A stretch of DNA of 64,000 nt from Bidens hawaiensis. Lineage: Eukaryota > Streptophyta > Magnoliopsida > Asterales > Asteraceae. Below, in pieces: positions 23,685 through 35,526 of this stretch (position 1 is the first letter of the stretch; each line of letters begins with the position of its first letter). The position numbers were made by a program, and so were the translations under genes. The stretch lies in NCBI GenBank assembly GCA_021521415.1, contig JAIQDT010000107.1:1240001-1304000 (forward strand), written 5' to 3'. A model generated the notes under the pieces. That model did not search any database. It saw nothing but the letters and a program-made list of their open reading frames with translations, and was not told the origin of the DNA.

Positions 23685-25298
23685 TTATACCGGTAACAAG
23701 TCAATCGGAAGGAATTGATCGTTCAGAATAAAAGGGCAATTCCGAACTATTCGATTAACTATCATGGTTTTACCGTTAGCGACTTCTACGGTATAAGGTT
23801 CTATGGTTTCACCAATTGGAAGGTTTGCTATCGATAGGAACTTAACAGAGACAAAACTTCTATCGGCGCCCGTATCAAATAATACAGAAGCGTAATGATC
23901 AGAGACGAGGAAGGTACCTGTCACTACGCTGGGGTCTTGGCGTGCCTCGCTCGCCCCCATCACGAATGCTCGGCCTCTTGCCGGGTTGGACGACGATGCC
24001 TGACCCGCGGTTTGCCGCCCATTTCCTCCCCGGTTCAGTTTCGGACAGTTTCTCTTGAAGTGATCTGTGCTGCCGCATTCAAAGCAAGCACGGCTGGTGG
24101 TCATCACTTGATTTCCTTGTGGGTTTTGTTGTCGGGCTGGTTGGGTCCTAACTGGTTGCGCACGGATAGGTTGAGGTTGTCGGTTCAGATTGTTCAGGTC
24201 TGTCCTACATCTCGGTGCGTAGTGCCCTTCCCTGCCACACCGATGGCACACTACCCCCCTGCACTCGCCACCATGCTGGTTACCGCATTTCCCACACCTA
24301 GGAAACGTCCTTGTCTGCGGTCCCTGCCTTCCGCCTGAACTAGTCATGGCGTAGTTCTGGGCAGCGGGCCTAGCACGTTTACCTTGCTGCTTCTCCTGGA
24401 TCCTATGGTCATACGTACCCCGTTTTACCCCAGCAGACTCTCCTGCCACCTTCAGTGACCCACTCCTCACGAAATCGTAGGTGACGATACTAGCTTGCGT
24501 TACCACACCCTCAAATGTCTGGCGTCCCCCAGCGTTGACTATACTCCTCACTACTGGAGTTAGTCCCCAAATATAACGCTCAACCCTCTTCGACTCTGGG
24601 GTGACCAACCATGGTACCAATCGCGACAACTCATTAAACCGGTTTGTATAACCCAAGTGGTCTGCCCCCTGCATCTCCAGGTTCCACAATTCGTTTTCTA
24701 ATTTCTGCAATTCATTTTTCGGGCAGAAATGTCCCAGTACAAGAGCCTTGAGCTCTGTCCAGGTCATGCGGTTTGTTGCCGCCTGACCGCGAGTCTGCAC
24801 TATGGTGTTCCACCATGTCAAGGCATGGTCCGTGAATGTGCAGGTGGCTTACTTAACAACACAATCCTCGGGGCAGTTGCTGATGTTCACAACTGATTCT
24901 ATTTTCTCGATCCACTTAACCAACCCATTTGGTCCTTCAGACCCGCTAAACTCTAGGGGCTTGCACAACATAAAGTCTTTGATCGAACATCCCCTGGATG
25001 CAGGAATCGGTTCAGTACGGTTCGTCTCTACAGTAGGTATAGGGCCATTACTGTCCGTAACGACCACCCTAGGCGGTGCGTCATTACTCGGAATCGTGTT
25101 ATCGTTCTGTGGAGGATTAGCATTTTGTTCCCCGTCATTATTGGTGGTCGTTTGATTGCTCAGAGGGGTTGGATTGGTCGAATTGTTAATACTGGCGCCG
25201 ATGCGCGATACTATATCCGGTATCGCCGCCTTCAACTGTTGAGCAATCAAACGGCTCACATCCACTTCCGATATTTGAGCTGATCGTTTTGGTGCCAT
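23685..25298 (-). pseudogene. gag: E2 gag and protease N-terminus, one internal stop
   Basis: Start chosen at 25298 (MAPKR), because the equivalent E4 protein begins MAGRN and an earlier Met four residues upstream adds nothing conserved. Gag packages the element RNA in cytoplasmic particles. The retrotransposon-gag fold spans the stop at 24849-24851: FSGSEGPNGLVKWIEKIE lies before it and TWWNTIVQ after it. In the segment 24821-23685, zinc knuckles CHRCGREGHYAPRC (192-205) and CFECGSTDHFKRNC (246-259) are followed by the protease active site DTGAD (316-320). The segment ends at a second stop at 23685-23687. Reading frame is preserved throughout. Confidence 0.9.
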
Positions 25299-25670
25299 TC
25301 TACACAACATTTAGAAAAATACATGTAATTAATACAAATTCCAATCATAAAACACAACACACATTCCATTCATTAATAAACATTAGTACATATTACACAA
25401 ACATCCGTTCACATTACTTCCCTGTCACTATTACATAGGTTAAGTTTTCATACATAGGGCCAATGTCGGCATCATCTCGACGTAACCTGTAATGGGTCAG
25501 TGCTTGAATGATACCCAAAAGTATCTATAATGATATACCCCAAAAGAGACCCCCTAAGGGCCAGTGGTTGTATTATAACTACCCAAGATTCACTCTATGT
25601 TAGCATCACCACATAACTGCTTACACAGAGTATCAAAAAGCGGTCCATGACTTCTACCATCCTAACATCA

Positions 25671-26270
25671 CTAAACACGGTGGTATACCCACCACACCAT
25701 CACTGCCACCAACACCACCATCACTGCCAACACACCCCAGACCCGTGCCTCTAACCGATCAATCATCAATTGGGAGTATGAGCACTCCCTCTTTAGCTGC
25801 GCAATCGCATACTGGTGGACCAGTATGCAGTCCCCCAGATACATCCGCCTCTGCACTCCCACTGTCAAGGCGGCGGAGTGCTCATTCACCTGCTCGGTGA
25901 GCACTCGAAGCCATGCTGCCGCGTCCCTTTCCTGCCTAGGAAGACCCCACACAGGTGGAGTCCCAGGCTCGGGCTGGGAGCGGGAGCACTCGCCCCGACG
26001 GGTAGCAGGTCTGGGTGGGGGAGAGGTAGGTGGGACATGCGGGACACTGATCCGCGCCGTGAGGCGGGGTCCGAATCCGGGAGGGATAGGGGTGGCCTGT
26101 GGTGCGGGTGGGGTGGGGGATCTGGCAATTCTGACTGGGGAGGACTGACTAGAGCTCCTATGACTAGCCTCGCTAGGCTCAGAGCTGGATGATATGCGTA
26201 GACTCCCAGAGTTCCCGGAGCTGACTTCCTCCGGGTCCTCCTCCATCGATAAACTAGGAGTTCTCGACAT
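25671..26270 (-). CDS. E2 pre-gag ORF: Pro/Ser-rich protein with C-terminal membrane segment
   Basis: 199 residues on the element strand between PBS and gag. I chose the ATG at 26270 (MSRTPS), since E4 has an ORF starting with a similar codon string (ATGTCGA) at the same position. An upstream Met in the same frame would extend it to 26342. Residues about 10-110 are acidic, then Ser/Pro/Arg-rich; residues about 115-175 could be helical; the last 22 or so (GVLAVMVVLVAVMVWWVY) form one hydrophobic segment ending YHRV. That is the layout of a tail-anchored membrane protein. It is not gag or pol, and I do not recognise a family. GCAGGTAAGA lies directly before the ATG and could act in splicing. 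Whether it is translated is unknown. Confidence 0.55.
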   Translation of the reverse strand: MSRTPSLSMEEDPEEVSSGNSGSLRISSSSEPSEASHRSSSQSSPVRIARSPTPPAPQATPIPPGFGPRLTARISVPHVPPTSPPPRPATRRGECSRSQPEPGTPPVWGLPRQERDAAAWLRVLTEQVNEHSAALTVGVQRRMYLGDCILVHQYAIAQLKRECSYSQLMIDRLEARVWGVLAVMVVLVAVMVWWVYHRV

Positions 26271-26611
26271 TCTTACCTGCACACAAGTTAACAAACATAT
26301 AGTTCTTTCCATAGTGTAAATCATAATCAAATTAATATACACTTACTTATACAACTTTGCCACATAACAATATTATCATATATTTACACATATGTTGCCA
26401 ATTTTACCTATTAAAGTCCCCCGTGACTTCCCCTGAATTCCCTTGTGCGGACAAGTCTGTTATTATGTTCCGGACCATAATAACTCACTTGTCCATCCAA
26501 GTTCATCCCGATCTCATCACAATAAATTATTAGTTGATATTCAGATACTATAACACTTGAGCTACTGGTTATATTTTAGGTATCTTTTAAAGACATCCTA
26601 ATTCTTTATAA

Positions 26612-26630
26612 CCAATGGCTCTGATACCAA
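26612..26630 (-). promoter_or_regulatory. E2 primer binding site (initiator tRNA-Met)
   Basis: TTGGTATCAGAGCCATTGG on the minus strand, four bases inside the 5' LTR, complementary to the initiator tRNA-Met 3' end. Confidence 0.93.
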
Positions 26631-26634
26631 GTTC

Positions 26635-29600
26635 TGTAACACCCCGTAACCGCAGCGGAAACGTAAACGGGATGCAACAGACACGTCTGATATCAAAAGC
26701 ATTGCTTATAAAGAAAACACCACTACATTAATTTAAACGTATTACATTGTTCCGAGTTTCGTTACCGTCTAGGCGTTATCACATAAGTTTTACCGATAGT
26801 ACATTAACATATTTAATACAAAATATAGATCCTTAAGCTTCCACAAAATAGCACACATCATCAAGCACATATCACTCATTCCAATTTGGGTGTACCTAGA
26901 AAGCATGTAAAGAAAACGGGTCAACTACGAATAGTTGGTGAGTTTCACTAATTTAAGTAAACGATGAAAAAAATCATTATAATAATCATATATTAGCGAT
27001 GTAATTATGCTAAGCCCACAAGTGAAACCTCTGTTAACCCAGAGACACATCCAATAACCTCTGGGGACACTGTTAACCCAGAAACACAGTTAATACCTTC
27101 TGGGGACACTGTTAACCCAGAAACCCATTTAATAACCTCTGGGGACACTGTTAACCCAGAACACTGTTTCGGGCCTTACAATGTTAGCAACTCAGACAAT
27201 TTCCATCTTAATACATTACCGTACGATTCCCGTACAATAAACATTATATAAATACATTCATTTCCATGCGATCAGCATGTACTTAAACATTTTGATAGAA
27301 ACATGCTTTCGGCCCCGGGAAAATAATTAAAACAGTTCAGTAAAAAGGGGCTCGTGAAACTCACCTTTTCGTGAGCAAATATGTAACACTGTGCACGGCT
27401 ACCGGTCCGGATCTGTAATACGATCCCTAATTCGTTACTATACAATTTCTATTAATATAACTTGAATTCGTGTTAAATGGTACGTCTGGGGACACTGTTA
27501 ACCCGGTACCGTACACGATCCGGGGACAATGTTAACCCCGGAACACTTCTCAGGACTTAGATTGTGATATCGTTAGAGTTTGACCGTCAAATTATTATTA
27601 TTTTGTTTTCCTCGTTTTGCGTGCCTAGCACGGTTATCCGTTTTTATGTTTCAAAAATGAGTTTGGTCACACACGACCCGAAAATAGTGTTTGACTAATA
27701 TTTTAGTTAAAGCCGTGAATTAAGAGCTCGGTTTAGTCGCCCCGTTTGGCCGCGGGACCCGTTTCCGTCTTTAGGGTGCCGGAAACTGTTATTTCGGATA
27801 AAAATACCCAAATCATCCGAATTATTTTCGGATGATTTATTTTTACTTGATTAACTTAGTTTCATGAAAATAGTCCATTTTTAAGGTTTTTATACACCAG
27901 TCAGCTCGCTTAGGCGAACTTTGCCGGTTTACGCGTTTTAAGCTTTAAAAGTTTGTTTTTATGTTCTTTTTAGCACAAATAATTATCCGTTTAGTCTCAG
28001 ATCTTGAAATTTTGCACAAATCACTTTTTGACAGTAAGGAATTTTATAAAACTATTTCCAGAATTAATTTTTATATTTAACATTTATTTATCTATTTTTA
28101 AACGTCATTTAAACACCAAATATGTCGAAAATACCAAACGACCTTAGAAAAATCCCAAATTTTTCTGGGATGACCCCTGCCATCCACATGGTTCCCTGTA
28201 ATTTTTCCAGAATCAAAATCTCATTTTTCATGCCATTTTCACCAAAACCGGGCTAGAAAACCCTAGAACTCGTTTTACCGAAAAGCCTATTTAGACTTCT
28301 CCAATGGACCTGAAATTTTGTGTGTGACTTTTACATATTATGAAAAGCCTATCTGGAATTTTCCAGAATTTTTGCATGATGTTTAGCTATTTTTCACCAT
28401 TTTTAGCCAAAACCGAGCATTAAATTCACCAAATATTCATCCTTTATCCAAAAATTACCAAATTTTAACAGATCTCATATTTTCATGTGTAGATCATCTC
28501 TGTGAAATTTCATGGCCCAACTCTAAGTCTATCACAATCTGTCCAAATCATATAAATCATACGAAAAACCGAACTACCTTGTGTTTCTAGCTTTAGATCG
28601 CCAAGATCTTGCTTTCTAGCCTTTGCTAGCAACTAGATATAACACCTACAAGCACAATAACACCACACCAAGCAAGTTACACCCACAATCAAGCCATTTC
28701 TTTCATGGTTTCGGTTAAGACATCAAAACAAAGATTTTAACCGTAAAAATTCGTTTTTGACTCTTTTAACTCCTTTCTTGGACCAAGATCCCTTGTATAA
28801 CTTGTATACATCACTTGATCATGCAAGAATCGGTTTCATCTCGGGTTTTCACCCATTTTTCATTTGAAACTTCATTCTCTTGCAAACAACTCAAGATCAT
28901 GGAATCAAAACTATGAATTAACCATTATAACCATGTTTTTACCTTGTGATTCTTGTTAAAAATCAAGGATTTGGATGAGATTTGAAGAGAGGGAAAGGTT
29001 TTGGAGTTGGATTGTATGTAAAAAAAAAGAAAATGAAATGTTAATGTGTGTGAAATGGACCGATCGGTCCATGTAATGGTGTGGGGTGGGGCCCACATCT
29101 CAAATCTTGGCCACACATTCGGATTGTGTAATCCGGATAATGTTGTGGATAATCTGGTTCAGTTCGTTTTTCGGTTAAACGTTTAATTCGGCTTAAAACG
29201 AGGCTAAAACGGTCGTTTTTCGGCTTAAAAATGAAATTTATATAAAACCGATTTAAAAACTTTAAAAACTTAAACCATGACATTTATTGACTTAACACAT
29301 CATATTGTCGGTAATTGTGCATCTTTTTCGGCTTGATCGATCGCCTCTTGCTTGGTTTAATATTAAAGGTTTCGTTTAACGTACCGACGTACCATTAAAT
29401 CGAAATCCTTTTTCTGTGCTATAATTCACTTATCCCGAAGCTTTAATACTTCGTAAACCTTACTAAACATCATATATTTCTTCTATAATGTAATCCCCGA
29501 TTCGTTCGGGTTTCAATAACCGTTCATCGGTTAATCGTAATTCCAATACGACTAGCTATACATTCGAGTATAATTCGTACTGTGAATCTTATATACTCGT

Positions 29601-29693
29601 ATAAACACATTATAATTCATAAATTCGGTATTAAATAACATGTAAATAGTATATACCGGCTAGGGTATACCTGAATTTGCCGGAATCGTTACA
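26635..29693 (-). repeat. E2 5' LTR
   Basis: 3059 bp, near-identical partner of 17500-20555, differing by scattered substitutions and a few small indels (for example around 26960 and 27325). It would drive transcription of the element toward lower coordinates. Confidence 0.95.
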
Positions 29694-29698
29694 GCCCA
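29694..29698. other. Target site duplication of E2, right copy (GCCCA)
   Basis: Matches 17495-17499. Removing E2 and one copy joins two halves of a sequence rich in TTCGTTA dyads, which is the copy B LTR. Confidence 0.92.
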
Positions 29699-29934
29699 CT
29701 TCGTTACATACATTACGAAATAATACACTTAACGAATCACTCCCTGATTCGTTAAACATCCTTAATGAATCAGGGGAAACTTAACCTAATTCTTAGTTCG
29801 CTAAACAACCTTGACGAACTAGACATTACATTGATGAACTAACAAGATAAATTAATTATTTATTACATTAAACAAAACGACAAATACGTTAACGATAAAT
29901 ACAAAGACTCAAGACGCAAAACCGTGCACTAACA
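29699..29934 (-). repeat. Copy B element: proximal part of 3' LTR with dyad array
   Basis: On the minus strand it starts GTTAGTGCACGG after a purine-rich tract (about 29935-29950), matching the PPT-LTR junctions of copy A and element C. It carries hairpins GATTCGTTA...TAATGAATC (about 29750-29775) and GTTCGCTA...TGACGAAC (about 29796-29820), with loop words AAACATCCT and AAACAACCT like those in copy A. Confidence 0.65.
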
Positions 29935-29970
29935 GACACCTCCTATTCTTGAGCTCTTTGTCTTTGGTCT

Positions 29971-31230
29971 TCACTTGAAACGCTTGGACTGCCAGTCTCT
30001 GCAACTATGAATTCCGTTTTCATAACAAACACACACAACGCGTTGGAATTGCATAGCCAGGTCATAGTCTTCATCGCGCTCAAACAAAATCTTGTTCTTG
30101 TGCAGCACGTCATTGTCAGTCTCAGTTAAATTAACCAACCACATCGGGTCGATAATCTTGATAATCTCAGTCTTCAGTCCTTTACCAAGCACAATGACGG
30201 CATCGCCAGTACGATTGTCGTAGTACCAGCGGTCAAACGAAAGATGCATGTGTTGGTGCATTTTCTTCACCAGCACCCGTTTCATCGTCTTCGGCGGCTT
30301 TACCTTAAGAACAAGCTTCTTCCAGCCAGTCCTTGGATCAATTTCGTCAATACGCTTACATCTCGGGACCTGGGTCTTGAAAAACTTGAAACCATGATTG
30401 ACCTCGAACAACAAGTGTTGATGAAACCACTCAACTGTCTGGTCGCCCCCATGATTGATAAATGGACGACACGCGAGGGTACGAACATCCCAACGCGGTA
30501 GTGTAAGAACGTCCATTATCGTTTCGTAGTACTGGATTCCCTTCTCCCATTTAACTATACATACCTTAAGCTTGGAATCATATAGCCAGGAGACAATATC
30601 ACCATCAACCTTGGATACAGTCTTGAATGAGGTCACTTGATTGGCTTTGGCTCTAGCAGCAGCTTCTTCCTTTCGTTCTTGATCAACATACCGATATGCC
30701 TTGATAATCTTACTCACATTTTTATAGCTAAACCACTTAGCAATATCTGCATTGGTTGGGTTCTCAATCGAGTTGAAACGAGTGTTTACAACCTTCTTTC
30801 CCTTGGACGTCTTTTCCAAATCATCTTCAGCTTCTTTAATCGTTTGCTCATTAAACACTGTAGCACCTTGATCAACGTTTGTGTGTTGAAACAAGTCAAG
30901 ATACTCCTCAGCAGTGACGTCTTCCATCTCAACTTCCTCGTCTTCATAAATAAAATCCGTATTCATTTGAATAGACGGATCATCTGTTATACCTTCCTCA
31001 TTCACCACTTCAACGTCAGGCTCTGTCTCTAACACGGTTAACAGTTCATCATTTAACCCTAGCAGTATGGAAATCTGCTATCGTGTTAGAGACCTATCAA
31101 CAAACTGACCAACCTCGATCTCATTCCTGTTCACCACACTTCTAACCACCCCCGATCCATCCACAAATATGACCATATCAGCTTCAATCCTTTCAATCGG
31201 TTTAACAGCAGTTGAATCATGATACACAAC
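29971..31230 (-). pseudogene. Copy B of the IDPM protein family (5' part lost)
   Basis: The longest open part (354 residues, from 31035) starts with an acidic stretch, then a Lys-rich helix, then GDIVSWLYDSKLKVCIVKWE, LTLPRWDVRTLA, VNHGFKFF, IDEIDPRTGWKKLVL, and near the end RWYYDNRTGDAV, IIDPMWLVNL and CVCYENGIHS. Coding similarity to copy A continues upstream, through a TAG at 31078-31080, exactly to 31230, where the E3 LTR begins. The N-terminal two thirds are therefore missing. Downstream is the element's own PPT-like tract and LTR. Copies A and B are close relatives; copy C is more distant but collinear. The function is unknown, and no catalytic motif or membrane segment is evident. Confidence 0.8.
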
Positions 31231-34148
31231 TGTAACGATTCCGACGAAACCCGGTATACCCTAACCGGTAGACAATAGTTACGTCATATTTAATGTCGGG
31301 TACATGAATTACCATAGTAATTATACGAGAATACATGGTTCACTGTATCGATTGTACGTGAATATATAATTCATCGTATTGAATATGCGATTAATCGATC
31401 GACGGTTATTGAAACCAGAACGAATCGAGGGTTCAATTATAGACGAGATATATGATATTTAGTGATGTTTGCGAAGTATTAAAGCTTCGGGATAAGTGAA
31501 TTAAAGCACAGAAAAAGAATTTCGATTTAATAGTACGTCGGTACGTTAAACGAAACCTTTAATACCAAACCGAGCAAGAGACAATCGATCAAGCCGAAAA
31601 AGATGCGCAATTATTAACAACATGGTATTTTAAGTTAATGGAAGTCATGGTTTAAGTTTTTTAAAGTGGTTTTATATAAATTTCATTTTTAGCCGAAAAA
31701 CGACCGTTTTAGCCTCGTTTTAAGCCGAATTAAACATTTAACCGAAAAACGAACCGAACCAGATTATCCAAAACATTATCCGGATTACGAGAATCCAAAT
31801 GTGCGGATAGGAATGAAGAGGTGGGTCCCACCCCACACCTCCTTAGTTGCGACCGGAAATCCCAAGGGGTTATACCCCATTCATTTCTTTTTTTTAGCAA
31901 CATTCAACATACATCTTCAATTCTCTCCTCAAGATCAACTAAAAACCGAGAGTTCTAGCAAGAAAAACGAGGTAAAGAATCGAGTTAATCACGTTTCAAT
32001 CTTCGTTTCTTGAGTTTGTTTGCAAGAAAATGAGGTTTCAAAGATGAAAACCGATTCTTGCATGATCAAGTGATGTATACGGGTTATACAAGAGATCTTG
32101 GTCCAAGAAAGGAGTTAAACGAACCAAAAACGAATTTTTACGGTTTAAATCTTTGTTTTTGAATCATAACCGAAACTATAGTGTAAGAGGCTTGATCGTG
32201 AGTGTAACTTGCTTGGTATTGTGGTATGTTGGATGTAGGTTCTGTATTTAGTGGTAGATAAGGCGGAAAGACGAGTTTGTAGCTTGTAGTGGCGGAAAAC
32301 GAAAGGTATATTCGGTTATGTTCGGTTTTGGGAAATTTGGACAGATTATTGATGCTTTAGAGTTAGGTCATGAAATTTTACAGAGGTGTTAAACACATGA
32401 AAATATGAGTTATGTGAATTTTTGGTAATTTTTGGATAAAGGATGAATATTTGGTGAATTTAATGCTCGGTTTTGGCCAAAAATGGTGAAAAATAGTTAA
32501 ATATCATGAAAAATTCTGGAAAATTGCAGATAATCTTTTTATATCATGTATAAGTCACACACAAAAATTTGAGGTCCGTTGGAGAAGTCTAAGTAGGCTT
32601 TTCGGTTAAACGAGTTCTAGGGATTTCTAGCTCGGTTTTAGTGAAAATGGCATGTAAAAGAAGATTTTGGTACTGGAAAAATTACAGGGGACTATGTGGA
32701 TGGTAGGGGACATCCAGGAAAAATTTGGGATTTTTCTAAGATCGTTTGGTAGTTACGACATATTTAGTGTTTAAATGGTGTTTAAAAATAGATAAATAAA
32801 TTTTAAATAAAGAAATTAATTCTGGAAATATTTTTATAAAATTCCCCACTGTCAAAAAGTGATTCGTGCAAAATTTCAAGATCTGAGATCAAACGGATAA
32901 TTATTTGTGCTAAAAAGGAAATAAAAACCCTAAAAATGAACTATTTTCATATAACTGAGTTAAACAAGTAAAAATAAATCATCCGAAATTAATTCGGATG
33001 ATTTGAGTAATTTTACCCGATTTAAAAGTTTCCGGTGCACTAAAGACGGAAACGGGTCCCGCGGCCAATCGGGGCGTCTAAACCGAGCTCAAATTTCACA
33101 ACTTTACTTAAACTATCAGTCAACGACTATTTTCGGGTCGTGTGTGACCAAACTCATTTTTGAAACATAAAACCGAGTAACCGTGCTTGGCACGCAAAAC
33201 GGGGAAAACAAGCTATTAGAAAATTTGACTGTTGAACTCTAAACGACATCACAATCTGAGTCCGGAGAAGTGTTTCTGGGTTAACCTTGCCCCCAGAACG
33301 GGTACAGTGCTGGGTTAACAGGGTCCCCTGATGTACCGGTCAACTTAGTTAAAGTTATATTAATAATGAGTGTATAGTAACGATCGTAGGGATCATATTA
33401 CAGATTGGACGTGTTAACTGATAATGATTGTTGTTACCTGCTTGCATGTGCTAAGGTGAGTTTCAGGAGCCCCTTTTTTCTGAATTGTTTTCAAATATTT
33501 TCCCGGGGGGGAAGCATGTTACTATTGAAATGTTTAAATACATACTGAACGCATGGATTTGCGTGTATTTATAAATATTTTATTGTACGGGAATTGTACG
33601 GAATGGGTACAGTACTGGGTTAACAGTGTCCCCAGATGTCTTTGGAAGTGTTACTGGGTTAACTGTTTCCCCAGATGTCTTTGGAAGTGTTACTGGGTTA
33701 ACTGTGTCCCCAGATGCCTTTGGAAGTGTTTCTGGGTTAACGTTGCCCCCCAGAATGAGTACAGTACTGGGTTAACAGTGTCCCCAAATAATTTTATATC
33801 ATGATATGGATTTATCAAGGTTTACTCAAATTGTGAAACTCACCAACTATTCGTAGTTAACCCGTTTTCTCACATGCTTTTCAGGTACAACTAAGATGAA
33901 GTGATTGCTTACGTGCTAAGTGCTTGATGTGTGTAAGATTTGCGTGCGGAATGTTAGGATACATTATAATAAATAGAATTATGTATCGTATTGTATGATG
34001 TGTGTATCACCTAGACGGTAATGAAATACAAGATAATGTAATTTGAAGTATATTAATGTATTCAGTTTTCTTTATAAACAATGTGGTTGATATCAGAGGT
34101 GTCTGTTGCATCCCGTTTACGTTTCCGCTGCGGTTACGGGGTATTACA
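31231..34148 (+). repeat. E3 5' LTR
   Basis: 2918 bp, TGTAACGATTCC...GGGGTATTACA. Homologous to the E1 and E2 LTRs. Contains CTGGGTTAAC-type hairpin units at about 33265-33330 and a five-unit array at about 33600-33790. Confidence 0.93.
33600..33790 (+). repeat. Five-unit hairpin module in E3 LTR
   Basis: Units of about 36-40 bp containing CTGGGTTAACNGTGTCCCCAGA, each able to pair at its ends. The intervening words differ (TGTCTTTGGAAGTGTTA in three units). E1 lacks this array and E2 has four units, so copy number changes between elements. Confidence 0.88.
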
Positions 34149-34152
34149 GAAG

Positions 34153-34171
34153 TTGGTATCAGAGCCATTGG
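34153..34171 (+). promoter_or_regulatory. E3 primer binding site (initiator tRNA-Met)
   Basis: TTGGTATCAGAGCCATTGG four bases after the 5' LTR end, the same as in E1 and E2. Confidence 0.93.
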
Positions 34172-34428
34172 TTATAAAGATTTAGGATGTCTTTAAAAGA
34201 TACCTAAAATATAACCAGTAGCTCAAGTATTATAGGATCTGAATATCAACTAATAATATATAGTGACGGGATCTGGATGAACTTGAATGGACAAGTGAGT
34301 TATTATGGTACGGAACATAATAACAGACTTGTCTGCACGAGGGAATTCAGGGGAAGTCACTGGGTACATTAATAGGTAAAAATGGCAACATATGTGTTAA
34401 GTATATAATATTATTTATACGTGCTAAG

Positions 34429-34480
<52 letters not shown>

Positions 34481-35526
34481 CTTGTGGGTATATGTATTGA
34501 GAAATGGGACCCGGATAAGGAACCGGGGAAGGAAATAATAAAAAGTACCGAGGATGCTGAAATTTCTAGAGCATCGGTTGATGATAAGTCTGACTTATCG
34601 GGTCATAGTTATGATAGTACCAAATTAGATCTCCCGTTTGACATTAACCTGAAATATCTAGTAACCGTCACTCCCAACCAAAATTGATAAATCCCTTACC
34701 CTACCAATACCGGTACCGTATATTCTAATAACCCCAGATGTTCACCAGAACCGACGACCCTCACGTACGGACGGACCTGTACGTGAACCCATTCTTATTC
34801 CGTTAAAAAAAATGATAATAAATGAGAAGATAAAAATAATATATAGTAATATATATGGGTATTTCTCACTCTCAAACATATGAGCCATACCACCTCCAGA
34901 TCGAGAATTACCGATTTTAGCGAACCTAGAACGCCTGAGGACATTGACTGAACAAGTGATAGAGTTTCCCATAATAGTAATTGATAATATTTGAAGGCAA
35001 CCCATGTTGTGCGATTACCTTGAACCTTGCAACTCCCTATGTTAACCTTACATCCGTTAGATGCTATACCCATGTATACTCGAATAGAATGATTACCCAT
35101 ACACAAAGAGGTGTTGGAATCATTATAGCATAGTTGGTTATTCGTTCGTAGGTGGTATACCGTGTATGCCGGATATACGAATAGACACGGATATTATAAC
35201 TCCGTGGTACGTAATCGTTTGGTGCTCACGGTGAGCATGTATCGGTTATGCTGATATGCAGAAGGATATTGAAATCAAGTATATTAAACATTAATCTTTG
35301 TTGAGAAAGATCTATATGTCGGTTGGTGACAAGGGTTATGAAACATATTTAAACGTTAACCGACGTCAGGTTAAGTCCATATGTTATTATACTTGTGGGA
35401 CATATATACTAGATACTGGTAGGTGTAATATGTATGATAATATTTGGTGTGTATGTGTACCTGCTGTTATGATTGAACTGGTAACGAGTTATACGGTGAG
35501 ATTAGTATTGATTACTGCGTACAGGA
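34172..35526 (+). other. E3 leader between PBS and gag
   Basis: About 1.35 kb, homologous to E1 1-1320 in reverse. It holds a (TA)n run (34433-34474) and a short ORF remnant ending VTVTPNQN (about 34480-34687). That ORF lies where E2 and E4 carry a pre-gag ORF and is acidic and Ser-rich like the E2 N-terminus, but the resemblance is too weak to assign. Nothing else recognisable. Confidence 0.6.
34433..34474. repeat. (TA)n microsatellite
   Basis: About 20 TA units in the E3 leader. E1 has a much shorter run at the equivalent place (about 1047-1060). Confidence 0.95.

Larger units (their letters stand above)
17500..29693 (-). mobile_element. E2: complete Tekay-type gypsy retrotransposon
   Basis: 12,194 bp on the minus strand with two 3-kb LTRs, a PBS for initiator tRNA-Met, a pre-gag ORF, a gag-pol frame, a PPT and a 5-bp target duplication. 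Domain order protease, RT, RNase H, integrase, chromodomain-like tail places it in Ty3/gypsy chromoviruses, and the long LTRs fit the Tekay/Del clade. The LTRs look about 98-99% identical by eye, so the insertion is fairly young. Even so, the gag-pol frame holds three TAA stops and the element cannot make a full polyprotein. It inserted into the 3' LTR of copy B. Confidence 0.95.

Noticed and set aside
23895..24338. A 147-residue plus-strand ORF
   Set aside because: It is antisense to E2 Gag zinc knuckles and has no features of its own.
30637..31032. A 131-residue plus-strand ORF
   Set aside because: It is antisense to copy B, whose frame is supported by homology with copies A and C.
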